64,000 nucleotides of DNA from Spiribacter curvatus (GCF_000485905.1 NC_022664.1:310001-374000), one strand, 5' to 3'; counted from the stretch's first letter, positions 36,892-48,564 are shown. Numbers and translations: made by a program. Notes: generated by a model from the letters alone, not told the origin.

Positions 36892-37630
36892 CCGTCTGGA
36901 TGACCGCGAGCGCGGCGACTGGGGCGGTGTCGCTGCGCAGGATGCGCGGGCCCAGGCGGATGCGCTGCCAGCCGCACTCGGTGACGCGCTGGATTTCTTC
37001 GGGCGCCAGCCCGCCTTCGGGGCCGATCAGGGTCGCCAGCTCGGTGGTGGGTTCGAGGTCCTGCGCGGCGCGGTCACCGTCGGTGTCAAAGATGACGCCG
37101 GGCAGGCCGGACACGGTGGCCAGGGCCTCGTCCAGCGCGCAGGGCTTTTCCACCGGTGGAATGCGATTGCGGCCGCACTGCTCGCAGGCGGCCACCGCCA
37201 CGGCCTGCCAGTGGCGCTGCTTTTTGGCCCAGCGCTCGGCATCAAGCCGGACCACGCAGCGGGCGCTGATGACCGGGATGATGCGCGCAACGCCCAGCTC
37301 GGTGGCCTTCTGCATGGAGTAGTCCATGCGCTCACCTTTGCTGATGCCCTGCAGGAGGGTGACACCGACCGGAGCCTCGGCCTCGCGGGCCGAGAAGGCC
37401 TCGATCCGCGCCTGCGCGCGGCGCTTTTGCAGCGTCTCGATGCGGGCGGTGTATTCGCCACCGGTGCCATCAAAAAGCACAAGCCCGTCACCGCTTCGCA
37501 GTCGACGGGCCTGTATATGTCGGATCGCCGGGTCGGGGAGGTCGATGACCTCTCCGACCGGCGGAATGCCTGTTACATGCAGGCGGGTTGCGGGATCAGT
37601 AGCGATAGTGCTCGGGCTTGAACGGACCAT
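36872..37630 (-). CDS. rsmE: 16S rRNA (uracil-1498-N3)-methyltransferase
   Basis: 252-residue SPOUT methyltransferase modifying U1498 of 16S r[21 protein letters not shown] belongs to the N-terminal PUA-like part; [19 protein letters not shown] and [12 protein letters not shown]...[11 protein letters not shown] form the knot. The first usable ATG (37630) lies inside ahcY, giving a 35-nt overlap and about 17 extra N-terminal residues compared with relatives; no ribosome site is visible, so translational coupling to ahcY is likely. Confidence 0.9.
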   Translation of the reverse strand: MVRSSPSTIATDPATRLHVTGIPPVGEVIDLPDPAIRHIQARRLRSGDGLVLFDGTGGEYTARIETLQKRRAQARIEAFSAREAEAPVGVTLLQGISKGERMDYSMQKATELGVARIIPVISARCVVRLDAERWAKKQRHWQAVAVAACEQCGRNRIPPVEKPCALDEALATVSGLPGVIFDTDGDRAAQDLEPTTELATLIGPEGGLAPEEIQRVTECGWQRIRLGPRILRSDTAPVAALAVIQTVIGDLG

Positions 37631-39008
37631 CGACAGTGACACCGATATAATCGGCCTGGTCCTTACGAAGCGCGGTCAGCTGGGCGCCAATCTTTTCGAG
37701 GTGCAGGCGGGCCACTTCCTCGTCGAGGTCCTTCGGCAGCACGTAGACCTTCTTCTCGTAGCTGCCGTCGTTGTTGAACAGCGCCATCTGGGCGAGCACC
37801 TGGTTGGTGAAGCTCGCCGACATCACAAAGCTCGGATGACCGGTGGCGCAACCCAGGTTCATCAGACGGCCCTCGGCGAGCAGAATGATCTTCTTGCCGT
37901 CGGGGAAGCGGATGTGGTCGACCTGCGGCTTGATGTTCTCCCACTCATACTGACGCAGTCCGGCCACGTCGATCTCGTTGTCGAAGTGCCCGATGTTGCA
38001 GACGATGGCCTCGTTTTTCATGGCCTTCATGTGATCGTGGTTGATCACGTTGTAGTTGCCGGTGGCACTGCAGAAGATATCAGCCTTATCAGCCGCCTCT
38101 TCCATGGTGACCACGCGGTAGCCTTCCATCGCCGCCTGCAGCGCGCAGATCGGGTCGATCTCGGTGACCCAGACGCTGGCGCCCAGTGCCTTCAGGCTCT
38201 GTGCACAGCCCTTGCCGACGTCGCCGTAGCCGGCCACCACCGCGATCTTGCCGGCGATCATGACGTCGGTAGCGCGCTTGAGGCCGTCCACCAGTGACTC
38301 GCGGCAGCCATAGAGGTTGTCGAACTTGGTCTTGGTGACCGAATCGTTGACGTTCATGGCCGGGAAGGGCAGCTCGCCAGTCTGCTGCATTTCATACAGC
38401 CGCTTGGCACCGGTCGTGGTCTCTTCAGTCACGCCCTTGATCGCGGCCTGAGTGCGCGCATAGAAACCAGGATTTTCCTGCAGGCGCCGACGGATAGCGG
38501 CGAAAAGGGCGCGTTCCTCGTCGCTGTCCGGATTGTCCAGCACCGAGGGATCCTGTTCGGCCCGGGCCCCCAGCGTGACGGCCAGGGTGGCATCACCGCC
38601 GTCGTCGAGGATCATGTTCGGCTCGCCGTTGGGCCACTCGAGGATCCGGTGGGTGAACTCCCAGTAATCCTCCAGCGATTCACCCTTGTAGGCAAAGACC
38701 GGCGTGCCATTCTCAGCGATGGCCGCGGCGGCATGATCCTGAGTGGAGTAGATGTTGCAGCTCGCCCAGCGGCACTCGGCGCCCAGCGCCTCGAGGGTCT
38801 CGATCAGGACCGCCGTCTGAATGGTCATGTGGATCGATCCCGCCACGCGGGCGCCCTTCAGCGGTTTTTCACCGGCATACTTCTCGCGCAGGGCGATCAG
38901 GCCGGGCATTTCGGTTTCGGCGATATCCATTTCGCGACGGCCAAACGGGGCCAGGCCCGCGTCGGCGATGATCGATCCAGAAAGCTTAGTCTCAACGACA
39001 GCGTTCAT
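37596..39008 (-). CDS. ahcY: Adenosylhomocysteinase
   Basis: 470-residue NAD-dependent S-adenosylhomocysteine hydrolase, clearing the product inhibitor of all SAM methyltransferases. Conserved [39 protein letters not shown] (cited in part), the NAD fold [13 protein letters not shown] and C-terminal KPEHYRY are canonical. ATG 39008 follows GGAG; the longer frame covers the riboswitch and was rejected. Controlled by the upstream SAH riboswitch and next to metK, which makes SAM. Confidence 0.97.
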   Translation of the reverse strand: MNAVVETKLSGSIIADAGLAPFGRREMDIAETEMPGLIALREKYAGEKPLKGARVAGSIHMTIQTAVLIETLEALGAECRWASCNIYSTQDHAAAAIAENGTPVFAYKGESLEDYWEFTHRILEWPNGEPNMILDDGGDATLAVTLGARAEQDPSVLDNPDSDEERALFAAIRRRLQENPGFYARTQAAIKGVTEETTTGAKRLYEMQQTGELPFPAMNVNDSVTKTKFDNLYGCRESLVDGLKRATDVMIAGKIAVVAGYGDVGKGCAQSLKALGASVWVTEIDPICALQAAMEGYRVVTMEEAADKADIFCSATGNYNVINHDHMKAMKNEAIVCNIGHFDNEIDVAGLRQYEWENIKPQVDHIRFPDGKKIILLAEGRLMNLGCATGHPSFVMSASFTNQVLAQMALFNNDGSYEKKVYVLPKDLDEEVARLHLEKIGAQLTALRKDQADYIGVTVDGPFKPEHYRY

Positions 39009-39029
39009 GGGTTGACTCCATGTGTTGCG

Positions 39030-39111
39030 GTTGAGCGCCGTTGTTCGTTGAAACCCCGGCATCGAGCCTCCCACCCTGTCATCTGGCGTGGTGCAGCGCT
39101 CCTCGATGCCC
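39030..39111 (-). ncRNA. S-adenosylhomocysteine (SAH) riboswitch
   Basis: In the 120-nt leader of ahcY, reading the minus strand, GGCATCGAG (plus 39102-39110) pairs with CTCGATGCC (39058-39066) as a 9-bp P1. Inside it is the SAH-class core GAGGAGCGCTGCA, then a variable arm and GGCTCG. The 3' element CGGCGCTCA (39032-39040) can pair with the GAGCGC of the core as the pseudoknot. Sequence, structure and gene context all match the SAH riboswitch, which switches ahcY on when SAH accumulates. The ATG is 21 nt downstream. Confidence 0.93.
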
Positions 39112-39128
39112 GGGCGATTGGGTTAGCG

Positions 39129-40289
39129 CTATAACCCGGCGGCGTCTCTCAGGCTGTCCGCCCGATCAGTGCGCTCCCAGGTGAACGTCTCTTCCTCGCG
39201 GCCGAAATGGCCGAAGCTTGCGGTGGGCTGATAGATGGGTCGAACCAGATCCAGCATCCGCAGAATTCCGTATGGGCGTAGATCGAAGTGCTCACGCACA
39301 AGTTCCACCAGCCGCGTCTCCGATATCTGTCCAGTGCCGAAGGTATCGATGGAGATCGACATCGGCTCGGCGACACCGATGGCATATGCCACCTGGATCT
39401 CGCATTTGTCCGCCAGCCCTGCCGCAACGATGTTCTTGGCAACATACCGGCAGGCATAGGCCGCGGACCGGTCGACCTTGGACGGATCCTTGCCCGAGAA
39501 CGCCCCGCCGCCGTGCCGGGCCATGCCGCCATAGGTGTCGACGATGATCTTGCGCCCGGTGAGCCCGCAGTCGCCGACGGGGCCGCCGATCACGAACTGA
39601 CCGGTCGGGTTGATGAAAAACCGCGTCCGGTCGCTGATCCACTCGGCGGGAATGACCGGTCGGATCACCTCTTCCATGATCGCCTCCCGCAGGTCGGCCT
39701 GCGAGACACTGTCGTCATGCTGGCTCGAGAGCACGATGGTATCCACCGCCACCGGGCGACCGTCCTCGTAGACAAAACTGACCTGCGATTTGGCGTCTGG
39801 CCGCAGCCAGGGCAGGACGCCACTGCGCCGCACGTTGCTGTGGCGCTTGACGAGACGATGGGCGTAGGTGATCGGTGCGGGCATGAGGACGTCGGTCTCG
39901 CGACAGGCATAACCGAACATCATGCCCTGGTCGCCGGCCCCCTGCTCCTCGGGCAGTTCGCGATCCACGCCCTGGTTGATGTCGGGGCTCTGCTTGCCGA
40001 TCGCGTTCAGCACCGCGCAGGTCGCGCCGTCGAATCCTACCTCGGCGCTGTTATAGCCGATATCGACGATGCGGCGACGGACCAGATCCTCCAGATCGAT
40101 CCAGGCCGACGTCGTGATCTCGCCGGCGACAATGACCATGCCCGTCTTGACCAGGGTCTCGCATGCGACCCGCGCCGCGGGATCGTCTTTGAGGATTGCA
40201 TCGAGGATGGCGTCGGAGATCTGGTCGGCGACTTTGTCCGGATGGCCTTCCGAGACCGATTCCGATGTGAAGAGGTACTGACTGCCCAT
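39129..40289 (-). CDS. metK: S-adenosylmethionine synthetase
   Basis: 386 residues; makes SAM from methionine and [31 protein letters not shown] and the second signature [19 protein letters not shown] are present. ATG 40289 from homology; AGGGAG lies about 13 nt upstream. Divergent from tkt. No SAM riboswitch was recognised in the 130-nt gap. Confidence 0.97.
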   Translation of the reverse strand: MGSQYLFTSESVSEGHPDKVADQISDAILDAILKDDPAARVACETLVKTGMVIVAGEITTSAWIDLEDLVRRRIVDIGYNSAEVGFDGATCAVLNAIGKQSPDINQGVDRELPEEQGAGDQGMMFGYACRETDVLMPAPITYAHRLVKRHSNVRRSGVLPWLRPDAKSQVSFVYEDGRPVAVDTIVLSSQHDDSVSQADLREAIMEEVIRPVIPAEWISDRTRFFINPTGQFVIGGPVGDCGLTGRKIIVDTYGGMARHGGGAFSGKDPSKVDRSAAYACRYVAKNIVAAGLADKCEIQVAYAIGVAEPMSISIDTFGTGQISETRLVELVREHFDLRPYGILRMLDLVRPIYQPTASFGHFGREEETFTWERTDRADSLRDAAGL

Positions 40290-40419
40290 GCTTGGCCGTT
40301 CGCTCCCTGTGGTTCGAACACTGATTAGCCCAGAAGTGTACCGTTGGTTGCCTGCATGCGGGAAGTTCTGGAGAATTGAGGCCTTCCATCCATTGCCGCT
40401 GCGCCGGAGAAACCGCCCC

Positions 40420-42420
40420 ATGCCCACTCGCCGCGAACTCGCGAATGCCATCCGCGCCCTGTCCATGGACGCTGTTCAATCTGCCCAGTCCGGTCATCCG
40501 GGTGCCCCTATGGGAATGGCGGACATCGCAGAAGTCCTCTGGAATGACTACCTCCGGCATAATCCAGCCAATCCGCACTGGCCCAATCGCGATCGATTCG
40601 TGCTCTCCAACGGCCATGGCTCGATGCTCGTTTACTCGCTGCTGCATCTCAGTGGTTATGACGTGCCGATGGATGCCCTGCGGCATTTCCGACACCTCGG
40701 GTCGGGGACACCCGGGCACCCAGAGGTGGGCGACACGCCGGGTGTCGAGACCACAACGGGTCCGCTGGGACAGGGGCTTGCCAACGCGGTGGGCATGGCG
40801 CTGGCGGAGCATATCCTCGCCGGTCAGTTCAATCGCCCCGGGCACCCATTGGTTGACCATCACACCTACTGCTTCCTCGGCGACGGCTGCCTGATGGAGG
40901 GGATCTCCCACGAGGCCTGTTCGCTCGCCGGCACGCTGGGGCTGGGCAAACTGATCGCGGTTTACGACGATAACGGCATCTCCATCGATGGCAAGGTCCG
41001 GAACTGGTTTACCGATGACACGCCCGCCCGGTTCCGTGCTTATGGCTGGCATGTGGTTGAGGAAGTCGACGGTCATGATGCCGAGGCGGTTCGGGCCGCC
41101 ATCGAGACGGCCCGTGCGGTGACTGACCGGCCGTCGCTCATCTGTGCCAAGACCACGATCGGTTTTGGCGCGCCCAATGTCTGCGGGACCCACGGCGTTC
41201 ACGGCGCACCACTGGGCGATGAGGAAATACAGGCAAGCCGCGAGTTCCTCGGCTGGACCCACGCGCCATTTGAGATCCCGGACGCGATCTATGACCGCTG
41301 GGATGCCCGGGCCCGCGGTAACGCCGCCGAGGCGCAGTGGCGAGAGACGCTGGCCGCCTATCGTGAGGCGCATCCCGAGCTTGCCGCCGACTTCGAGCGC
41401 CGCATGGCGGGCGAGCTGCCAACGCATTTCGCTGAGCATGCCCAGGCGTTCATCGAGAAAGCCCAGGCGGAAGGTGGGAATGATGCGAGCCGCAAGCACT
41501 CGCAGGCGGTGCTCAATGGCTTCGGTCCGCATCTGCCCGAGCTCACCGGGGGATCCGCTGATCTGACGGGGTCCAACAACACCTGGTGGAAGGACTGCTC
41601 GGCGGTGAGCGCCGAGGACCCGGGCGGCAATTACCTGTCCTATGGCGTCCGCGAATTCGGCATGACCGCCATCATGAATGGGATGGCACTGCATGGCGGA
41701 CTCATCCCCTATGCCGGGACGTTCCTGGTGTTCTCCGACTACGCCCGCAATGCGGTTCGCATGGCGGCGTTGATGGGCGTGCGCAGCATCCTGGTCTACA
41801 GCCACGATTCCATCGGTCTGGGCGAGGATGGACCCACCCATCAGCCCATCGAGCAGCTCCCCAGCCTGCGACTCATCCCCAACCTTGATGTCTGGCGGCC
41901 CTGTGATCTGACCGAGACGGCGGTCGCCTGGCAGATGGCACTGACCCGCACCAACGGCCCGAGCGCCATGGCCCTGTCGCGCCAGAAGCTGCCCCACCAG
42001 CCGCGGCAGAATGACGGGATCGAGGGGATCCGCCGCGGCGGGTATATACTGCGCGAACCGGCGGTGAATCCGCAGGGTATCGTCATGGCGAGCGGCTCCG
42101 AGGTGGGGATGGCCGTCGAGGCCGCCGATGCACTCGAAGCGCGGGGCTACGCGATACGGGTGGTCTCGGTTCCATGCCTCGAGCGATTCCTCGCTCAGCC
42201 GACCGACTATCGCGAGACGGTCCTGCCGGCCGCGATTGGTGTCCGGGCCGCGGTCGAAGCGGCCGTCCCTGACAGCTGGCGGGCGCTGGTGGGCAACGAG
42301 GTAGGACTGGTCGGGCTCCGTGAGTTCGGCGCCTCAGCGCCTGGTGATACCGTTTATGAACATATGGGGCTGACCGCCGAAGCGGTGGTGAGTGCCCTTG
42401 AGCAGCAATTAGAGCAATAA
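40420..42420 (+). CDS. tkt: Transketolase
   Basis: 666-residue TPP enzyme of the pentose phosphate pathway. N-terminal [15 protein letters not shown], the TPP motif [19 protein letters not shown] ending near DDNGISIDG, and the pyrimidine-domain [16 protein letters not shown] are present. ATG 40420 with GGAGAAA upstream. Heads tkt-gap-pgk-pyk. Confidence 0.96.
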   Translation: MPTRRELANAIRALSMDAVQSAQSGHPGAPMGMADIAEVLWNDYLRHNPANPHWPNRDRFVLSNGHGSMLVYSLLHLSGYDVPMDALRHFRHLGSGTPGHPEVGDTPGVETTTGPLGQGLANAVGMALAEHILAGQFNRPGHPLVDHHTYCFLGDGCLMEGISHEACSLAGTLGLGKLIAVYDDNGISIDGKVRNWFTDDTPARFRAYGWHVVEEVDGHDAEAVRAAIETARAVTDRPSLICAKTTIGFGAPNVCGTHGVHGAPLGDEEIQASREFLGWTHAPFEIPDAIYDRWDARARGNAAEAQWRETLAAYREAHPELAADFERRMAGELPTHFAEHAQAFIEKAQAEGGNDASRKHSQAVLNGFGPHLPELTGGSADLTGSNNTWWKDCSAVSAEDPGGNYLSYGVREFGMTAIMNGMALHGGLIPYAGTFLVFSDYARNAVRMAALMGVRSILVYSHDSIGLGEDGPTHQPIEQLPSLRLIPNLDVWRPCDLTETAVAWQMALTRTNGPSAMALSRQKLPHQPRQNDGIEGIRRGGYILREPAVNPQGIVMASGSEVGMAVEAADALEARGYAIRVVSVPCLERFLAQPTDYRETVLPAAIGVRAAVEAAVPDSWRALVGNEVGLVGLREFGASAPGDTVYEHMGLTAEAVVSALEQQLEQ

Positions 42421-42435
42421 CAGGAGTCTGGAAAT

Positions 42436-43446
42436 ATGGCGATCAAGGTAGGAATCAACGGTTATGGCCGTATCGGCCGTAACGTGCTGCGTGGGCTCTA
42501 CGAGGGCGGCCGCAGTGACGAGATCCGGGTTGTGGCCATCAACGATCTGGGCGATGCCGAGACCAACGCCCATCTGACCCGCGTCGATACCGCCCACGGC
42601 CGCTTCCCCGGCACCGTTGAGGTCCGCGATGGCAACCTGGTCGTCAACGGCGACGAGATCAAGGTCATGGCCGAGCGCGATCCTTCCAAACTGCCGTGGG
42701 GCGATCTGGATGTTGACGTGGTCATGGAATGCACCGGGCTTTTCGCCAGCAAGGAAAAGGCCTCGGCGCATCTGCAGGGCGGTGCCCGCAAGGTGCTGAT
42801 CTCCGCGCCGGGTGGTAGTGACGTCGACGCCTCGGTGGTCTATGGCGTCAACCACAGCGTCTTGCGCGCCGAACACCAGGTGGTCTCCAATGCCTCCTGC
42901 ACCACCAACTGCCTGGCGCCGCTGGTCAAGCCGCTCAACGATGCAATCGGCATCGAGCAGGGGCTGATGACCACGATCCATTCCTACACCAACGACCAGG
43001 TGCTGACCGACGTCTATCACAAGGACCTGCGCCGCGCCCGGAGCGCGACTATGTCGCAGATCCCGACCAAGACCGGTGCCGCCGCCATGGTCGGCCTGGT
43101 GCTGCCCGAACTCGACGGCCGCCTTGATGGCTATGCCATGCGCGTGCCGACGATCAACGTCTCCAGCGTTGACCTCTCGTTCATCGCCTCGCGGGACACC
43201 TCCGTGGAGGAAGTCAATCGCGTGGTCCATGAGGCCAGCGAGGGGGCACTCAAGGGCGTACTGGCCTACAGCGACGGGCCCTATGTATCGGTGGACTTCA
43301 ATCACGACGCGCATTCCTCGACGTTCGATGCGACCCTCACCAAAGTGAGCGGCCGGCTGGTGAAGGCCTGCGCCTGGTATGACAATGAGTGGGGCTTTTC
43401 CAACCGGATGCTCGATACCGCGCTGGCCATGATGAAGGCCAAGTAA
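42436..43446 (+). CDS. gap: Glyceraldehyde-3-phosphate dehydrogenase (type I)
   Basis: 336 residues. NAD fold [14 protein letters not shown], catalytic Cys in [12 protein letters not shown], and C-terminal [12 protein letters not shown]. An Asp in AINDLGD at the end of beta-2 suggests NAD preference. AGGAG precedes ATG by 10 nt; pgk starts on its stop codon (TAATG). Confidence 0.96.
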   Translation: MAIKVGINGYGRIGRNVLRGLYEGGRSDEIRVVAINDLGDAETNAHLTRVDTAHGRFPGTVEVRDGNLVVNGDEIKVMAERDPSKLPWGDLDVDVVMECTGLFASKEKASAHLQGGARKVLISAPGGSDVDASVVYGVNHSVLRAEHQVVSNASCTTNCLAPLVKPLNDAIGIEQGLMTTIHSYTNDQVLTDVYHKDLRRARSATMSQIPTKTGAAAMVGLVLPELDGRLDGYAMRVPTINVSSVDLSFIASRDTSVEEVNRVVHEASEGALKGVLAYSDGPYVSVDFNHDAHSSTFDATLTKVSGRLVKACAWYDNEWGFSNRMLDTALAMMKAK

Positions 43447-44615
43447 TGACGGTACGCACATTGGACGATGTCAGTCTCGCGGATCAGCGGGTACTGGTTC
43501 GTGAGGATCTGAACGTACCGCTGAAGGCGGGCGCGATTGTTGACGAGTCCCGTTTGCGGGCGGCGTTGCCGACACTGCAGCGGCTGCTCGATGGCGGCGC
43601 TCGGGTCATGGTGATGAGCCATCTGGGGCGGCCCAAGAGTGGTGGGTTCGATCCCGAGGCCTCAATGGCGCCGGTGGCCCGACGCCTCGGTGAACTGCTG
43701 GACCGCGAGGTGCCGGTGGTGCGCGACTGGCTGGATGGCGAGACCGTGCCCGAGGCTGGTGGGATCATGCTCTGCGAGAACGTGCGCTTCAACGCCGGCG
43801 AGACGGACAACGATGAGGCGCTCTCGCGACGGATGGCCGCGCTCTGCGATCTATTCGTCATGGACGCCTTCGGTACCGCTCACCGCGCCCAGGCCTCGAC
43901 GCACGGAGTGGCCCGTTTCGCGCCCGACGCCGTTGCCGGGCCTTTGCTGGCGGCGGAGCTCGAGGCACTCGGCAAGGCACTGAAGTCCCCCGATCGACCG
44001 CTGGTGGCGATCATCGGTGGCTCCAAGGTGTCCAGCAAGGTCACTGTGCTCGAGCAGCTCACCGACCGCGTGGATCAGCTCATTGTCGGTGGTGGCATCG
44101 CCAACACCTTCATCGCTGCGGCCGGTCACGGGGTGGGCAAGTCCCTGATCGAGGCCGATTTCGTCGACACCGCCCGGTCGCTGATGGACAAGGCCCGGGC
44201 CGCCGGTGGCGAGATCCCCATTCCCGAGGACGTGATCGTTGCCGATGAGCTGAGCGACTCGGCCGAGGCGCGGGTGCGTGACGTTGATGCGGTCGCTGAC
44301 AGCGAGATGATCCTCGATGTGGGACCGAAGACGGCGGCGGCCTACGCCGAGCGTCTGCGCCAGGCAGGAACAGTGGTCTGGAACGGTCCGGTGGGGGTGT
44401 TCGAGATCGACGCTTTCAGTGCCGGCACCCGGGCACTGGCCGGCGCCATCGCGGAATCCGCGGCGTTCTCCATCGCGGGGGGTGGCGACACGCTGGCCGC
44501 GGTTGCGAAGTACGGCGTTGAGGATCGCATTTCATATATCTCCACCGGCGGCGGCGCATTCCTCGAATTCCTCGAGGGTCGTGAGCTACCCGCCGTGGCT
44601 GTGCTGGATCGATAA
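43446..44615 (+). CDS. pgk: Phosphoglycerate kinase
   Basis: 389-residue two-domain kinase of glycolysis. [29 protein letters not shown], the nucleotide loop GGSKVSSKV and GGGDTLAA are conserved. One-nt overlap with gap. Confidence 0.96.
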   Translation: MTVRTLDDVSLADQRVLVREDLNVPLKAGAIVDESRLRAALPTLQRLLDGGARVMVMSHLGRPKSGGFDPEASMAPVARRLGELLDREVPVVRDWLDGETVPEAGGIMLCENVRFNAGETDNDEALSRRMAALCDLFVMDAFGTAHRAQASTHGVARFAPDAVAGPLLAAELEALGKALKSPDRPLVAIIGGSKVSSKVTVLEQLTDRVDQLIVGGGIANTFIAAAGHGVGKSLIEADFVDTARSLMDKARAAGGEIPIPEDVIVADELSDSAEARVRDVDAVADSEMILDVGPKTAAAYAERLRQAGTVVWNGPVGVFEIDAFSAGTRALAGAIAESAAFSIAGGGDTLAAVAKYGVEDRISYISTGGGAFLEFLEGRELPAVAVLDR

Positions 44616-44628
44616 GGGAGAATCGACG

Positions 44629-46068
44629 ATGAGCCGTCAGACAAAAATAGTTGCGACCCTCGGTCCGGCAACCACCGATGAGGCGTCGCTGCGGGGGATC
44701 GTAGACGCCGGCGTCGACATGGTTCGAATGAACCTCTCGCACGGTGATCACGACGAGCACCGCGACCGCGAGCAGACCCTGCGTCGCACCGCACGGGCCG
44801 CCGGCCGGGTGGTCGGTATGCTCTGCGACCTCCAGGGGCCGAAAATCCGTGTCGAGCGTTTCACCGGCGGATCGGTGGAGCTCGACGAGGGCGCTGCCTT
44901 TTTCCTCGATCCCACACTCGATGGCGATGCGGGCAGTTCCGAGGGAGTGGGCGTGGCCTACGCCGGGCTGCCCACTGACGTGGCCCCAGGCGATATCCTG
45001 CTGCTCGCCGATGGGTTGATCCGTCTGCAGGTCGAGCGCATCGAGGGGACCCGCATTCACACCACGGTGCAGGTGGGTGGCACGCTGGGTGATCGCAAGG
45101 GCATCAATCGGCTGGGCGGGGGGCTGTCCGTTCGTGCCCTGACCGATAAGGATCGCGTGGATATCAAGCTCGCCGCCGAGCTCGAGGCCGACTACATGGC
45201 CGTGTCCTTTCCCCGCGACGGCGCCGACATTGACGAGGCGCGGGCGCTGCTGCGCGAGGCCGGTGGCCATGGCGGCATTGTCGCCAAAATCGAGCGCCAC
45301 GAGGCGGTAGAGGCCCTGGACGAGATCATGGAAGCCGCCGACGCGGTGATGATCGCCCGCGGGGATCTCGCCGTGGAGATCGGCGATGCCGAGCTGCCCG
45401 GCGTACAGAAGCGCATCATGCGCATGGCCCGCGAACGGGACTGTGTGGTGATCACCGCCACCCAGATGATGCAGTCGATGGTCGACAGTCCCATGCCCAC
45501 CCGCGCTGAGGTGCTGGACGTGGCCAATGCGGTGCTCGACGGCACCGACGCGGTCATGCTCTCCGAGGAGACCGCGATGGGGCATTACCCGGCCGAGACG
45601 GTTGGCGCCATGTCGCGGGTCTGCGTGGGGGCCGAGACATATGCCGACGAGACGCGCCCGGTGGGTGGGCTGACACCCGGCGTGCATTTCGATCGCATTG
45701 ACGAGTCTATCGCCAAGACGGCGATAACCACGGCCAACAGCCTTGGGGCGAAGGCGATCGCGGCGCTTACCGAATCCGGTGCAACCGCTATGTGGATGTC
45801 ACGGATCGGCACGGATATCCCGATCTACGCCCTCTCGGAGCAGCCGCGGACGCGACGTAAGGTGACCCTCTACCGGGGCGTCAACCCAATCCGGTTCGAT
45901 CCGACCCAGCGTGAGCATGATGCGGTGAACCGAGAAGCGGTGGCGGAGCTCAAGGGGCTCGGTGCGGTCGGTGATGACGACCTCGTGGTCATTACCAAGG
46001 GGGACCTTGCCGGCGAGCAGGGTGGGACCAACGCCATGAAGGTGGTGAAGGTCAGCGAGATCATCTAG
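44629..46068 (+). CDS. pyk: Pyruvate kinase
   Basis: 479 residues. QTKIVATLGPATTD, MNLSHGDHDEH, the active-site signature IVAKIERHEAVEALDEI, ARGDLAVEIG and MLSEETAMGHYP are canonical; C-terminal effector domain is intact. AAGGGAG 8 nt before the ATG. fba, which commonly follows pyk in this gene order, is absent; the operon ends at a strong hairpin. Confidence 0.96.
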   Translation: MSRQTKIVATLGPATTDEASLRGIVDAGVDMVRMNLSHGDHDEHRDREQTLRRTARAAGRVVGMLCDLQGPKIRVERFTGGSVELDEGAAFFLDPTLDGDAGSSEGVGVAYAGLPTDVAPGDILLLADGLIRLQVERIEGTRIHTTVQVGGTLGDRKGINRLGGGLSVRALTDKDRVDIKLAAELEADYMAVSFPRDGADIDEARALLREAGGHGGIVAKIERHEAVEALDEIMEAADAVMIARGDLAVEIGDAELPGVQKRIMRMARERDCVVITATQMMQSMVDSPMPTRAEVLDVANAVLDGTDAVMLSEETAMGHYPAETVGAMSRVCVGAETYADETRPVGGLTPGVHFDRIDESIAKTAITTANSLGAKAIAALTESGATAMWMSRIGTDIPIYALSEQPRTRRKVTLYRGVNPIRFDPTQREHDAVNREAVAELKGLGAVGDDDLVVITKGDLAGEQGGTNAMKVVKVSEII

Positions 46069-46078
46069 CCCGCCCTGC

Positions 46079-46105
46079 GCTCACCGGTCTCAATGACCGG
46101 TGAGC
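46079..46105. terminator. Bidirectional hairpin between pyk and purC
   Basis: Perfect 11-bp inverted repeat GCTCACCGGTC (46079-46089) / GACCGGTGAGC (46095-46105) with loop TCAAT. The purC stop codon is in the loop and its last codons (R-L-T-G-H) form one arm. No strong T-run follows on either strand, so termination efficiency is uncertain. Confidence 0.55.
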
Positions 46106-46980
46106 CGCCTCTCCGCCTCCCGATACTTCGCCGCTGTCTGTTCAATGACTGTTTCCGGCAGTTCTGGGGCGGGTGGGGTCTTGTCCCAGTCCAGCATCTC
46201 GAGATAGTCCCGGATGTATTGCTTGTCGAAGCTCGGCGGAGAGCTGTCCGGTCGGTACTCGCTGGCCGGCCAGAAGCGGCTGGAGTCGGGAGTCAGCGCT
46301 TCATCGATCCAGACCAGGTCACCGGTGCTGTCGAGACCGAACTCGAACTTGGTATCGGCGATGATGATGCCGCGTTCGCGGGCAAACGCCGCGGCCTCAC
46401 TGTAGAGCGATAGCGTAATGCGGCGCAGGCGCTCGGCCATGTCACGGCCGAGCCCCGCCACCACCGCCTCGAAACCGACGTTCTCATCATGATCACCCGC
46501 CGCCGCCTTGGTTGATGGCGTGAACAGCGGCTGCGGGAGCGGATCGGCCTGCCGCAGACCGCGCTCTAGGCGGATTCCGCAGAGGTGGCCCGTTGCCTGG
46601 TAGTCCTTCCAGCCCGAACCGATCAGATAGCCGCGTGCAATCGCCTCGAACGACAGCGGTTCGACCCGTTTGACGATCGCCGCCCGACCGTCGATCTGCT
46701 CGCGCTCGTCAGGGTCGCTGAGAACAGCCTCAAGCGGCAGGTCGAGGCGTTGGTCTGGCAGTTGACCGGCGAGCCGCTCGAACCAGAAGCCCGACAATCG
46801 GTTGAGGACCGCGCCCTTGCCGGGAATCGGATCCGGTAGCACGACGTCGAAGGCCGACAGTCGATCAGTGGTGACAACGAGCAGCGTGCGGTCATCGACC
46901 GCGTAGACGTCGCGGACCTTGCCCCGCTGCAGGAGTGGCAGGCTCTGGATCTCACTCTGATAGAGGTGCTCGGGCGGCAA
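46090..46980 (-). CDS. purC: SAICAR synthetase
   Basis: 296-residue phosphoribosylaminoimidazole-succinocarboxamide synthase of purine synthesis; the long (non-E. coli, yeast-like) form. [30 protein letters not shown], and IADTKFEFG...[13 protein letters not shown] are conserved. TTG start supported by AGGAG 6 nt upstream. Follows the photolyase gene with 1 nt between. Confidence 0.94.
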   Translation of the reverse strand: MPPEHLYQSEIQSLPLLQRGKVRDVYAVDDRTLLVVTTDRLSAFDVVLPDPIPGKGAVLNRLSGFWFERLAGQLPDQRLDLPLEAVLSDPDEREQIDGRAAIVKRVEPLSFEAIARGYLIGSGWKDYQATGHLCGIRLERGLRQADPLPQPLFTPSTKAAAGDHDENVGFEAVVAGLGRDMAERLRRITLSLYSEAAAFARERGIIIADTKFEFGLDSTGDLVWIDEALTPDSSRFWPASEYRPDSSPPSFDKQYIRDYLEMLDWDKTPPAPELPETVIEQTAAKYREAERRLTGH

Positions 46981-46981
46981 T

Positions 46982-48469
46982 TCAGGCTCCTTTCTTGATC
47001 TGCTCGAATGCCGCCAGGGCTGCCTGACGGCTTTCCTTCAGGTCGACCAGCGGATGCGGATAGTGCACGCCCAGCGTGACGCCGGCATCACCCAGGACGC
47101 TGGCCGGGGCCTGCCAGGGGGCCTGGCGATGTTTGGCCGGCAGCCCGGCGAGCGCCGGCAGCCACTGTGCGATGTAGGCGCCATCGGCATCAAAGCGCTC
47201 ACCCTGGCGGATTGGATTGAACACCCGGAAATAGGGCGCGGCATCAGCGCCGCTGCCCGCCACCCACTGCCAGCCCAGGCTGTTGCTGGCCAGATCGGCA
47301 TCGACCAGCGTCTCCCAGAACCAGGCCTCGCCGGCCTGCCAGGGCAGACGGAGGTTTTTGACCAGAAACGAGCCCACTACCATGCGCACGCGGTTGTGCA
47401 TCCAGCCCGTGGTGTAGAGCTCGCGCATGCCGGCATCGACCAGCGGAATGCCGGTCTCACCACGCTGCCAGGCGCCGAGGAGCTGATCACCCGGATCCTC
47501 CTGCCAGGGGAAATCGGCGAACCGCGGATTAAGGGGGGCATCGGGGAATTCGGGATGGTGATAGAGCACATGCTGGGCGAACTCCCGCCAGCCGATCTCG
47601 GAGAGGAACATCTCGGCACTGTCGAGTCGGTCGCCCTCGGCGCCATGCCGGGCGAGCTGTGTCTGTACCGCCTGCCAGATCTGGCGTGGGCTGATCTCGC
47701 CGTGATGGAGATGCGGCGAGAGTCGTGAGGTACCGGCCACGGCGGGCTGCTCGCGACCCTCGCGGTAGTCGGCAAGGGCGGTTTCCATAAAGCCGCCAAG
47801 CCGATCCTGAGCGCCCTGCTCGCCGGGCTGCCAGGTGCGACGCAGCCCCTCCGCCCAGTCGACACGCGGCAGTAGATCGAGCGCGTCCAGCGGGGCGGTG
47901 ATACCCGCCGGGGGGACGACTGCACCGGCCAGATCCCGGGCCCCATCGGGCGCGGCGAGATCGGTCGGCACCGAGAGCGGTGGGGCGGGCTCGGCCTGTC
48001 GCCGACAGGCACGCCAGAACGGCGTGAACGCCTTGTAATCGCCACCGGTGCCGGTCTGGATGGTCCAGGGCTCGTGCAGCAGGGCGGCGTTATGGCTGTG
48101 GGCGTCGATGCCCTCGGCCTTGAGACGCTGCTTGACCCGGGTGTCGTGCTCGATCCGCGCCGGCTCGTAGAGCCGGTTCCAGTGCACTGCCTCCGCCCCG
48201 GTCTCGGCGATCAGTTCAACGATCGTCGCCAGGCTCTCGCCCTCGCGGACGATCAGCGGCAGCCCCCGGGCGGCCAGGGCGTCCGCCAGGGCCTGGAGGC
48301 TGTGGTGCAGCCACCAGTTGCTGGCGCTTCCCGGCGCCCAGTCGCCCGCCTCGGCCGGGGCATGGATATACACCGGGATCACGGGGCGTCCCGCGCGCGC
48401 CGCGGCATGCAGTGCCGGATTGTCGGCAAGGCGCAGGTCACGACGGATCCAGTAGAGGGCAGGGCGCAT
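46982..48469 (-). CDS. phrB: Deoxyribodipyrimidine photolyase / cryptochrome family
   Basis: 495-residue FAD flavoprotein repairing UV pyrimidine dimers. The N-terminal antenna fold begins [17 protein letters not shown]; the FAD domain has [54 protein letters not shown] and [20 protein letters not shown] (cited in part), including tryptophans of the electron-transfer chain. Class I CPD type is likely. Divergent from an SDR gene of the lipid/stress cluster. Confidence 0.94.
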   Translation of the reverse strand: MRPALYWIRRDLRLADNPALHAAARAGRPVIPVYIHAPAEAGDWAPGSASNWWLHHSLQALADALAARGLPLIVREGESLATIVELIAETGAEAVHWNRLYEPARIEHDTRVKQRLKAEGIDAHSHNAALLHEPWTIQTGTGGDYKAFTPFWRACRRQAEPAPPLSVPTDLAAPDGARDLAGAVVPPAGITAPLDALDLLPRVDWAEGLRRTWQPGEQGAQDRLGGFMETALADYREGREQPAVAGTSRLSPHLHHGEISPRQIWQAVQTQLARHGAEGDRLDSAEMFLSEIGWREFAQHVLYHHPEFPDAPLNPRFADFPWQEDPGDQLLGAWQRGETGIPLVDAGMRELYTTGWMHNRVRMVVGSFLVKNLRLPWQAGEAWFWETLVDADLASNSLGWQWVAGSGADAAPYFRVFNPIRQGERFDADGAYIAQWLPALAGLPAKHRQAPWQAPASVLGDAGVTLGVHYPHPLVDLKESRQAALAAFEQIKKGA

Positions 48470-48498
48470 GGAGGGAGTCCTCGTGTTAAGCGGAGTCG

Positions 48499-48529
48499 TT
48501 GGCCAGCCGCGGCTGTCTCACCGCATAAT
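48499..48529 (+). promoter_or_regulatory. Possible MerR-type long-spacer promoter between phrB and the SDR gene
   Basis: TTGGCC (48499-48504) and CATAAT (48524-48529) are 19 nt apart, and the spacer begins with the perfect palindrome AGCCGCGGCT (48505-48514). A 19-nt spacer with an internal dyad is the layout of MerR-family promoters, but the match is weak and no MerR gene is in the window. Confidence 0.25.
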
Positions 48530-48564
48530 CATACCGATACGGTCATCAGGGGCACAGGGAAACC

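Noticed and set aside
37326-38297. A 323-codon plus-strand frame opposite rsmE and ahcY
   Set aside because: Shadow of two confident minus-strand genes; Ser/Arg-rich start typical of a frame artefact.
40290-40419. Possible SAM riboswitch before metK
   Set aside because: No SAM-I, SAM-II or SAM-IV core elements were recognised in the 130-nt divergent gap; it has no obvious hairpin or T run.
40051-41997. A 648-codon minus-strand reading frame opposite metK 5' end and tkt
   Set aside because: It mirrors the codon structure of two well-supported genes (metK and tkt) and has no recognisable domain; antisense frames stay open in GC-rich DNA.
44416-45687. A 423-codon minus-strand frame opposite pgk/pyk
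   Set aside because: Low-complexity His/Gly/Arg-rich translation without domain, fully inside confident pgk and pyk.
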